NCBI RefSeq assembly: GCF_021869535.1 | Contig: NW_026262734.1 | Location: 107,357,088 to 107,421,087 of the forward strand | Direction: 5' to 3' | From: Mytilus californianus | Lineage: Eukaryota; Mollusca; Bivalvia; Mytilida; Mytilidae | Length of the DNA: 64,000 bases | Part shown: one piece after another, positions 36,401 to 48,400 of the stretch | How positions within the stretch are numbered: the first letter of the stretch is position 1 | Layout of the letters: each line of letters begins with the position of its first letter | Position numbers and translations under genes: made by a program | Notes under the pieces: generated by a model | What the model saw: only the letters and a program-made list of their open reading frames with translations | What the model was told of the DNA's origin: nothing | Database searches by the model: none

Positions 36401-39400
36401 GTGTGGTTCAATGGTGTATTACTGTATAAAAAAAATCTCATTATTGAATAACCAAGTTTAAAGGTATTCAACAATAATGACACATACACAAAATATTATA
36501 TTCTCTTTAGCTTTATAACTTTTCAAAAAATAGTGTTATGTGTAGCATTCATTTGGAGAAATTTTGAGGTAGTGGAAACTTTAAATCTGTAAAAAAAAAA
36601 AAAAAGGCATTTTAAAGCACAAATATATCTGTTAAAATTTACTTTGCAACTGCAGGTGATTTACTGTTCCATACCTTTGTATGTTGTAAACCATAATTTG
36701 ACTTTTTGTGTTACTGGGTTTCTGTCTCATTGACATTGAAGTCAAGGGAAAATATCTGATCAACTCCTAAATGCGAAATGCTTTGAGGAGAATCTAGAAA
36801 CACTAATTTAAAAGGGTTTTGTTTGAACTTGGCAGGGATTAACCTTTGTGAATAATAACTTACATTCAGTGAATAATAACTTACATTCAGTGAATATTTA
36901 CTTACATTCAGTGAATATTTACTTACATTCAGTGAATAATAACTTACATTCAGTGAATATTTACTTACATTCCTGGTAATCTCATCCCATAGTAATCTGC
37001 TGTTATCATTCTTGATGTCAGACAACCAGTCAGGAAAAATAACATAGCGCCATGTCCAACATATTTCATTCTACATTAAAAAATAGATCATTATATATTT
37101 AATTACATTTTTTAGCCTGCAGTGGATACTTATAACATACCTGTCAACCTCTGAAACTGAAAATGCAGGTCATGACCTGCATTGAAGAAGAAAATGTCAA
37201 ATCATAACGCATAAGAACTTTTTCTGTTCAATTTTAGTATTGAGAGTTTTTTTTATATACTATAACATATAAATGTACCACTGAGTTTCCTAAAAATAAT
37301 CACTTTTGTATTTGTTAAGTATATAAATATTTATCATTTATTAAATATTTTTCTAAAGCAATGCCCTTTTATTGTTTTATTCACACTAGTTTACTTCTTT
37401 TTATTAATGAATGTCATAAACCCCAGCTAATCAATTATAGCTAATGTGCTCCTATACACAGGAGGAAGATAAACAGAAAGAAGTTAGTGTGTTTCCTTTC
37501 AGTGTAATATCTAGAGCATATGGATTTGATTTAAAGCTTTTACATTTAATTGATAACAAAATTATTCTCTCCAACAGAAATGTATTAAAAGGTTCAAATT
37601 GATTTTTTACAAAATATTTGATATTTGCAAACGGCAAATCTTTTAATCAGGACATAGAATTGACTGGCTTCAACTTTCTGTGGTACAATTAACAAACAAT
37701 CCTCGAATTGTTGCTTTTCAATCAAATGTAATGTTTTGATAGCTGTCATTGGCACGGTAAATAAGCATATTCTAATTTCAACGCCATGAAAACCGAAAGA
37801 ATATTTGACTTCTAAATACCAGAAATAATACTGGTCAGAAATACGGATGAAAACAGGTCATTTTCTGAAATCCTGGGTTATTCAAATACCCAGCAGGTAT
37901 TTAAAAAATCCAGTGTGAAGGGGGAAATTCTCAGGTATAACCCACAGAATACGGGACAGTTGACAGCTATGCGTATAAGGATAGTAAGAGTAAGATCACC
38001 CTTGGCAAGTGGCACGTCCCAGGTAAATCTATAGAATCTATACTACCTATATAAAGTGATCATTTATCTCTTGCTTATATGAATAAGATGTTGGGTTCAT
38101 TGCAAAAGAATTTAACTTACCCTACAGAACAGTAATATCTATACCCTAACCCTTTACCAAAATTTAAATTGCCAGGTATACACCAACTGATTCTGGCGTT
38201 TTATTTCTTTGCAATAAATGTTTTTTTGTTTTTTTAAGAAAAGAGAAAAAAAGAATATTAATCACAGTTTAAAAAAAAATAGAAGAAACTTCCCAACTAT
38301 ACTACTTACTTGTGTAGAAGTATCAGAAACAATGGACTCAAAATGTAAAACTGCATGTCATTAGCCAAGTACCATCCCCAACCCATACACTGAAATAAAT
38401 AAACAAACAAGTATTAAAGCAGGCCTTCCAAAACGGTCGTATTGTCCGGAATTGACCGGTAAATTACATCTGTGACATGTTGTGCCAAGCTTGAAAAGGA
38501 CATATAATGTGGGTTTGCCATTTTAACATAATTCAGAAAAGAATTGAAGTTTATGCGATCTTTTTGACCCGACCTTTTGCCTTGGACAGCCACACATTTC
38601 CGGTCATAAAAGTGACATGATGACTAAGTACTACCAAAACAAACCCTATATTAATACCCTCTCATTACAATCATGGTTAATTAGCTGTCTTACAGATAAA
38701 ATTTACCTGTTCAGGCGACAGGTGAACTATTTTGTACAAAAAATGTCCAATTGGCTCGAATGTTTTTTGGAAGCCATGTATTAAAGAAGTGTGCCAATCT
38801 CACACTCTAATATGAATCAACAAACTTCAGCTGAATATCATTTGCTGTCTTGTACTAATTATCAGAGACAATTGTCTTTGCTAGAACATTTGTTTGATAT
38901 GAAGAACTTTTTAAGTATATCATCCTTTAGGAATAGATGTCAAATGTGCTAGCCTAAAATTACTATGTATACTGTAGGATACATTGATTTAATTACTATG
39001 TATACTGCAGGATACACTGATTTAATTACTATGTATACTGCAGGATACATTGATTTAATTACTACTGTGGATTCATTTATTTTCGTGGGTATCAATTTTC
39101 ATGGATCAAGGAAAACTTGCATTTTCGTGGATATTTGATTTCGTGGTTTTGCCAATCTCTTCATACAAAGCCTATAGAAAATTTGTATTTCGTTGAACAT
39201 TTGAATTCGTGGTTCACTTTTACCCACGAAACCCACGAAAATTGGTATCCAACGAATAATAATGAATCCACAGTATGTATACTGCAGGATACATTGATTT
39301 AATTACTATGTATACTGCAGGATACATTGATTTAATTACTATGTATACTGCAGGATACGTTGATTTAATTACTATGTATACTGTAGGATACATTGATTTA

Positions 39401-42400
39401 ATTACTATGTATACTGTAGGATACATTGATTTAATTACTATGTATACTGTAGGATACATTGATTTAATTACTATGTATACTGCAGGATACATTGATTTAA
39501 TTACTATGTATACTGCAGGATACATTGATTTATTACTATGTATACTGCAGGATACATTGATTTATCAGTTTCTCCTATCCACTTTTAGTAGCTCACTACA
39601 AGTTAACCACAGAATTTTTTCTTCAAAATGTAACACTGTGTACGTGTGAAAATGACTAAATCTACATAGAGTTATAGGGTACATCAATCTATTTCAACCT
39701 AAATGTTAACACTAATCACCAATCTTTATGCACACCTTAACTGTCAAAATGAGATCATAAGATCCTTTTTGTATCAAGGACAGTGTTCTCCCCAGGCCTT
39801 TTTAGCATCGCGGCACCGAGACGCTATATTTTTTTCCCGTGATGCTAAAATAATTTCCGCGATGTTATAATTATTTTGAGGATACTATTTTTCTTGTCTC
39901 TATATCGCAAAACCATGTCCTAAATTTTGAACTTTCGTCTAATTACCGCTTGTGATCATAAAAATTATATCACCCATAATTGTAATCCCTTGAAGTCCGA
40001 CAATAGAGGCAATTTAGAGTGATTAAATAGGTGTTAATTGCCCTTTGGGTGATAACTGAATGGATACGAATATACCCCCAAGCTGACACTTGTGACATGA
40101 CTATTACCACATGGTCCAATCGCAAATTTAATCAGAAAATCGAAAAACAATTCGAAATCTGCGTTTGCATAATCCAAATTCAAAGATACAAACGATTTCT
40201 CTCATTAGAAAAGAGGTTAGGTCGTATATTTTTACAACTTTTAAAAATTTACTTTCATTTCCGGTATCTAGTTAATCGAGAGCGTACATGGCGTATATTA
40301 ACATTTTGATTTTGAGTTAAATAAGTTTGATACTACTTTAGAAAGAGATCATAATTGGCTTTAGTTAACGTTTCATCCATTTAATGCATTAAAAGCGTCA
40401 TATGCATCATTCCCAATCTCTTGTCAAACATTGTTTTATTTTCGTAAATTTTTCTTCCGCCGCCATTGAAATATATGTGTAAACTACGGATCGGAACCGG
40501 ACCAGATATGACAAAATTCCGCATTTTAAGATAATAACTACAGATGCACATATGGCACAGTAGACAGAAAAAATGATCACAACAGAGAAAACTACGCATT
40601 CCACACGCTTTAACAGACTATTTATTAGATAGCTTTGCTAAATGTATTCTTTTTAAAAATGCATTGTTTTAATATACTGACTAAAGTAGCTTAACTTTGT
40701 TAAAAATATATATCATTTTGATATAAAGAAACAACTGGGACTAATTCATTGAGTACCATGAAACAATGAATTTCATAGACATGATAAAGAAAAAAGTTTT
40801 TTAATTGAAATTTTATTGCTAAATGATAATTTCTCTTCCCTTTTTATATAAAAACCAGTTCTTTTTTTTGCTAGATATTTAGTATTGTATATATACAGGT
40901 TGCACTATAATAAACCATTCATTCATTTAGTTGACTAGGTAGGGTAACTGGAACCACACATGTATTTTTATTTGGCCCAAGAGGAAAAAAATAATTCTGT
41001 AACTATAAGTGAATATAGAAAACATAAACTGAAACAACTGTTATCATGGTTAAAGTTTAATTGTATTCTCAGTTATGAATTGAACAATATAAACATATAT
41101 AACATAAAGGAAATAGATCATCGCCACTACGCGTCAAATGACATTGAAAAAAAAATACAGTTTATTTTTTTATGCCAAATGTGATGCTATCCAAAATTTC
41201 TGGGGAGAACACTGAAGGAGATCTCTTCCTTTGGTGGTTTTCCTGCGGAAGGTAGTGGTTCTCTCCCGACACACTGGCTTCCTCCACCAATAAAAACTTA
41301 CAGCCAAAAAATAGTCAATAGTGCTGAAAGTGATGCTAAATATTAATCAATCAATCCTTCGGTGGTTTGAAAAATGACAGCAATGTTTAATAGTTAATTT
41401 AGTGTACTGTAATTTTAGAGAATTATCTTTGTACTTTCATACCTGTTTATTAAGACTTCCATAATTTGGATGAAAGTTGTTAATATAAAGAATATTTGTC
41501 CACCAATATTTATCACATGGGTCAGTTTGCCTCATCGTAGTAGCAAACGTGCCGTTCCATATCCAACGTTTATATAAGGTTGTCCATATCAGAATGGCAA
41601 AGGCATATACTGGAGTCAGTCTACAAAACACACAGTTACATTTACAGTATAGACATACTATCTGTTGATATTCTTCAATTTGATTAAAGCTTATATTGTC
41701 TTACTAGCATATGAATTTGGAATTAAACTTACTGAACACTTTTTGAAAATTTAGCATAAAATAAAATTTGTTGAAAGAAGAGGCATGTTTAGGACTTAAA
41801 ATACAATTCTAATATGGCAATATTCTCCATTGAGTAAACAAATCATGTTTTTTTCCAATAAAATATGGGATAAATGTACTTGGTCTAGTTTCACTCTATT
41901 TTAGTTTTTGCCCGAAACTCAAAAATGGGTAAAAATCATCAATCAAGGGCAGTAACTCTTATAAAAACTGGACTGATAATTTTGGAATTGTTGATTGTTC
42001 TTGCTAATCATTTTTGCTGCTTAGAGTTTCTCTCTATTGTCTGTAGCTTTTGATCAAAATGTGAAAGGTAAAAAATGTTCATATTGGCTGAGTAGTTTCA
42101 TAGAAGAAATTTTATTTGTACAACCAATAAGAAAAGCTCACTTGACCATTTGGGTCAGGAGAGCTAATAATCTGACTTCTTTTGTAAGTAATCCTTACCA
42201 TATATAAATCAAAGTCTTACCTCCAAAATCTGTGAATATAAAACATAACCCAGTTAATATTTCCTCCATCCCGTAGTTTTTTTATTACAGTATATGCCAC
42301 AAGCAATCCACTCATGAAGAAGAACGTATCCACAGAATATGTGGCATTCATTATAGCTTGAAAGGAGAACCTTTTAAGTAATTCCACAAAGTCAAGCACG

Positions 42401-45400
42401 TTATCTAAAAAGTAATAACAAGTTTAGTGAACTGTTATTTGCACAAGTCTATATTTTATTCTGTTAATTCTTGTCATGAAGTCCATTTGTATTTTGTGAA
42501 TTCTCATCGTGAAGTCAAAATCATTTTATATTCTGTGAATTCTTGTAATGAAGTTCATTTTATATTCTAGGAACTCTTGTCATGAATATGCATGAAAAAT
42601 TTTTCACTGGGTATTGGAAGACCACAATCAATCAATCAATCTGACAATCATTTTTGTACATTCATTAAAATATGTATTTATAAATTTTTTATTTCTGTAT
42701 ATACACAACTTATTGCAATATACATTAGACTATATGAAATGCATTTTCAATTAATTTTACATAGATAGGTTTTAAAACAGTGAATTTTAGTCATTAAAAT
42801 CAGTTTGCCTATGCGTGAAACCACAAATAAATTGCATTAAATCTCATTTGATTTTATTTGAGGCAAAGAAATAAAACTGGAATTTCAGATGTTTTTTTAT
42901 TCAGCACAGTTAACTTTTTTATTAGAAATTGAAATTATACTTCAAATTTAAAATTTTATATAAGAAAAATAATGGAAAGATTCTCAATGTAAAAACCATA
43001 CAACAGAATATTGTATAATGTATAATAATTATAGATAATAACATGTCCTTTTCAATATCGACCCTAATATCATCCTGAGACTCCCATATTAGCCCAAGGT
43101 GCCAGCCGAGTGCTCATATGGGTCGAGGGATGACACAAGGGCCCATATGGAAAAAGACATCTTATAATCTATTTATCACATATTATACAAATACTTAAAA
43201 AAGTAGACAAAATTTTATTACATAGTCCGGTCAGATCATATATTTTTGTCCTCCATTGAAATAATTCCGCTGTCGTTTTAATCAACGTTCCTCGTCCCTC
43301 ATTGTTGTTATGAACGCTTATGACGTCATTACAGGGCACAATAACCAGTTATTTGCCCCGGGCAGGAATATGACTAGGGCAATTCTGTGGTTATTACATA
43401 ACCCTACGTATCTATTACAAATATGTGATAAGGAAAAAAAAAAGGAGAATGTGTCCTATGAGACACAGGTGATGCCCCCAATTGCATATAACGTTATAAA
43501 GGGGCATAACTCGAAAACAGTAAAAGTGATGCCACCCAAATTTGAACTTGATCTGTATTTTGTGGTATTAAGCATTGTGTATAAGTTTCATAACATTTGG
43601 TTGAGGCAAACTAAAGTCATGAAAGTTAGAGAATGGAAACCAATTTTATTTTGGGACATATGGATGGACAAGGGTAACACTTAATGTCCCCTCTAGTGAC
43701 AGCGGGGGCACAAAAAAACTTTATTTGGATTTAGTATATTGACGACCATTTGAATATCAGCATTGATGAGCTCTTCAGAAATCGTGAATATGACAAGACT
43801 ATCCACATAAAATCAGCTAATAATTTGTCTTAACAAAATATCCATTTATTCAGTTCTAATACCTACCTAACAATCCTATGTTAAAAACATAGGTGTGGCC
43901 TAAAATGACCCACCACATGCTCAGAACTCTCATCCCATTGACAGCTGTGAGGGTGCCTGATGATGTTGATGTACTAAGCAATTTTCTGGTATTCGTAATT
44001 AGGGAAAATGCAATTAAAATCTGTTTGGCACTGGAACCACCTGCAAAAATGTCAGGTGACAAAATGTTATGACAAAATTGACATGACTTACCTACAAGAG
44101 ACAGAAAAGGTAGAAATCCATAGGTATGACCTAAAATCACCCACCACATACTCAAAACCCTCATTCCATTGATAGCTGTAAGCGAACCAGACGCTGTAGA
44201 TGTGTTTAGGAGTTTTCTGGTGTTAGTTATTAATGAGAAAGAAAGAATGATCTGTTTCAGAACAGAATTACCTGTAAGTAATTTAAAAAAAAGTTAGTTT
44301 CACTACATCTTTCCTGTTACCTAGGAAATTTAAAATAAATAAAAAAATTTCAAAAATTAAATCAATACAAACAAGACAAAGGTAATGCAAAAAAAAAAAA
44401 AAAAAATAAATTTCAAAATAATTTTTATAATCCCTTATTTTCATGGTTCATCAGTAACTTATCTTTGGTTGTTAATTATACATAGGGCTATTCCAATAAT
44501 GTGAATATGGCAATGTGAGTAGAAAAGTTTTATTTTGGACATAGGTTGACGATCGTTAATTGTATGTCCATTGGATGTATGCAAAATAACTCAAAGGAAG
44601 TAAGATGGTTGGGTGGATTTTTAGAAGTTCATTCCTACCTAACAATTTCCATTTCAATGGAAAAGACCTTAAATAGATCAATGCTAGGTACATGTGTAAA
44701 GTTGAAGGTGAATATTTAAAGGACAACAAGGTATAATAAACCATGTGAATTCTTTAAGCTACCAGCAGCCGGTTGTACGAATGTGTCATTAGTCTAATGA
44801 GTCATTAAGTCTTCATTAGCCTAATGCATCATAAAGGCTTAATGAAGACTTAATGACCCATTAGGCTAATGACACGTTCGTACAACCGGCTGCAGTACGA
44901 TATCTAAAGTATGTGTTTTAGTACTATTGGTACTATGTAGGATGGTTCAATTTTCAGAAGAACTGCAGTTACATGTCTAAATAGAAGTAAATTTCTCAAA
45001 TTCTTAGCCCAATTTATACTTTCCTCAAACATTTGATTATTTTTCTTAATAATCAACGTACGGTTACGGTAGCTTCGTCTCATTTCTTTATTTAAGAAAA
45101 TTCATTTATGACGTCAAATTTTCTTGCATTCCACTGACATGACTGATTTGTCCTTTGTTATGACACTAAAAAAGGGACAATGTCTGATTTTGTCACATGC
45201 AAAGGAGTCACAATTTTGCAAATCATTGAAAAAGAAAGATAAGGTTTGCTCACTCATGTCTAAAAATCATTTGAAAAACAGATCTTGATTCTTTTGCAAT
45301 ACAATATTTCTCAAATCTTCCAATGTATTTTGTATGTTCATAGAAAACAGATGTATATATGCTGAATTTTGTTCAACATATACATTTCTCACCATTAAAA

Positions 45401-48400
45401 TACAAATATGATCTCATTATGGAATTAAGAGGTGACCTCAGAGAAAACCATGCAAAAGGGTCCAGAAGCAAAGTTGTCCAAATTTTATACAACTTGGACT
45501 GTAAGTTGTAGCAAGTATAAGCTTTCAAATGACAAATTATTTTTCCTCAAAAATTTTAAATGGCTGTCGCACGGAGTCCATCTAGGAAAATCAGACCTAT
45601 CTTAAAATAGCTCCAAATGAAATAAAAATGTAGGCAAATCATAACAATTAATTTTTTTATACTGTCATGACTGTAATAATAATAACAAACACTATACACC
45701 ATTTTTAACACTAACATAGCACAATTTGTTTCTAATTAGTATCAGTAATGAAATATAAGTTTCAATTTGAAAACTGAAAAGTTAACTGTCAAAATTTGTT
45801 ACACTTGAGCATTTTCATCAGTGCTTTTTGTGGATAAATGGTGAATGCGTCCATCAGACACAGATGATGCCCCCAATTGCATATAAAGTTATAAAGGGAC
45901 ATAACTCAAGAATGGTAAAAGTGATGCCACTTTGATCTGAGTTTTGTGGTAATAAGCATTGTGTATTTTAAGTTTCATAACATTTGGTTGAGGCAAATTA
46001 ACTAAGAGAACAGAAACCAATTTTTGGATGTAGGTATGTACAGACAGACTGACGGATGGACAAGGGTAACACTTAATGCCTTCTACAGTGACGGGGGGGG
46101 GGGCTAAAAATTAAAGAGTATATTCCCATCAAATAGAACCAAAGGTTTGTATTTTTACATTGCCTGTGTCACCTTTATTGTCAACCATAATACTCACATG
46201 AACTTGGTGGACTTTCTCCATAAAGAACTTCATTTTTGGGTATATTTGATAAAAGTCCTAATCTCTCTGTAGTATCATTTACACTATTGGCAGGAATACC
46301 GTTATAATTTGGTGGACTATCAGATCGTACTTGGATAGTATCTTTGTCACTACTACTGTCTAAATAAATGTATACAATGTCTGCCAATGTTCCCATGACA
46401 ACAGCAAAAGCTATGATACTGGAAACAACTCTGAAATGTAATTAACTACAAATGTTAGAAAAGATTAATCACAAATACTTAGCCGATAGGCCTCAATTTT
46501 TTTTCACTTGCATCAAAGAAATCCCTTTAATAGTCTGATGAACATGACGAAAAATGCCCCAGTGTACATCATAAATTCAACAACAAACAGATTGCAAGAT
46601 CGTGAATCTGAAGATATCTCTAAAATATGAATTTGTTATATTTTACCTCAAAAATGTTAATCTCAATTTTATCTTGAAAACATTTTTCCATGTATTGACA
46701 ATGTTGCCTGTCTCTATATTCTCAAGGATTTTCACAACATTTATAAAATATGAATGTTTGATGAAACTTCCCAGAAAATGTCATGCAACCTAGGAGGCAA
46801 ACAGATTTGACAACATTTCAAAATTTAAAACAAAAAAGGCTGTATGATCAGATTGCAGCTTCAAGTAAATTGGGCTATTAGTATTGCTAGGCAAAATCAA
46901 AATCCAAACAATCAAAGTCACAATCTATGATGGAAATATATGCGCTAAAAATTTTAAGAAAGAAACCTGAAAGCACATACCATGAAACTGAAAATCTCCT
47001 TGAGGGATTTTAAACACAGCACAGCCTAATGCATTTCTTATACATGACATAAGTTTTGTTTTTACATTCTATCATTTTGAATTACCAAATATATGATTAA
47101 ATGCCATTCTGACTTCTTTTGATGCCTATTTTTGAGGTATTCAATTTGTATAATGAAGGATTTCCATGTATAACATTGAAAAGGCAAAATTGCAATTGCA
47201 CATGAGTATCTACATCAATTTCAAAACATACCTGTAGCCACAAGGGTTCAAGTCGTTTTCTGAACCCCTCTTAAAACAAAAAAAATACTTATCAGAGACT
47301 ATCAAAGTCGAGACGCTGATTGTTTTTAAAGTCACAGTGTCTTGATCCAATCTAACCCGTATCAGAGACATCCAGGCAATTGGCCTGCAAAATGCAATAG
47401 ATCTACAAAGGAAGTTTTTAAAGGTTGGCAGGTACATTTTGAGGTATGCGACTCTGTTTTTGTAAAGGTGTAAAATACCATGCTTACTTACATGGCTACT
47501 ATATCTTTCTTAGCATATTTTAGATCTTGTGGACAGGATACTCCAATTGGGTATATTAAGACTTTTAACTGTGCATCAATAATTTGCAATGCTGCAAAAA
47601 AAAAAATCCATCCATAAGAAAATAATAATAATGAGAAATTACAATAAAACAGTTTTTGCATATTTATTGCCTTACTTGTGACTGTATAAAGAATAGATAA
47701 GAAAACAGATGTTTGTTGCAATTTTCTCTTCAACGTTGAAGGAATGTATAGGAAAGCAATTTTCTCTTCAACGTTGAAGGAATGTATAGGAAAGCAATTT
47801 TCTCTTCAACGTTGAAGGAATGTATAGGAAAGCAATTTTCTCTTCAACGTTGAAGGAATGTATAGGAAAAATAGTCAAACTCCATAAATACACAAACAAA
47901 ATATTTTGACATTCTTTTGTTAAAACATAAACATGATAAATAGGTGTCTTTTGGTTTCATTATGTGAATGCATCACATTGTTATCTTAGTTATTGTAAAA
48001 TTTCATCTTTCATAACATTTGTAGCCTTTTAATTTACTATTTAGGATGAAAATGTTGATTGCTGGGATATAATTAATAATAATTCAGATCCGTTTCATTG
48101 TCATACAACATATATAATGCGATGCTTATATATCTATCATATCTAAAACAGTGTGCCAAAATTCCAGTCAAGCTAGATCATTTATCGAACAAATATTTTC
48201 CTTTGAACTTGTTTAGACAATCAGCTACTGTAAATTCTTAAATTTTTGCATGCATGCAATAATGGGAAGGCTTAAAAATTGATAGAGATATGAGATTGAT
48301 TATTGGGAAATGGGAATACTGCATACAAATAATCCTAACAAAATTTAGAATGCATACTTTCATTTTTGCGAAAAATATCCCATCACAATTTTCATAATAA

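Noticed and set aside
36711-37025. A 104-residue minus frame with VSKYSLN repeats
   Set aside because: Exon 10 is read in a different frame; the phases of exons 9 and 11 and the family motif LTGCLTSRM...GMRLPG fix it. The open repeat frame is a by-product of the 21-bp period.
39220-39649. Repeat proteins on both strands (MYTAGYIDLIT and MYPAVYIVIKS units)
   Set aside because: A 33-bp period keeps both strands open by chance. No splice or transcription signal supports a protein.
44556-44744. A third copy of exon 6 upstream of 6a, because ttgttag|gtagg resembles the end of 6b
   Set aside because: Only the last dozen bases look alike. The R-x10-H helix and the NTRK segment are missing.
47210-47437. 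Minus frame as an extra acyltransferase exon
   Set aside because: Exons 4 and 5 join in phase across it to form a continuous helix (DIVAIVVSSIIAF). The frame has no family similarity.
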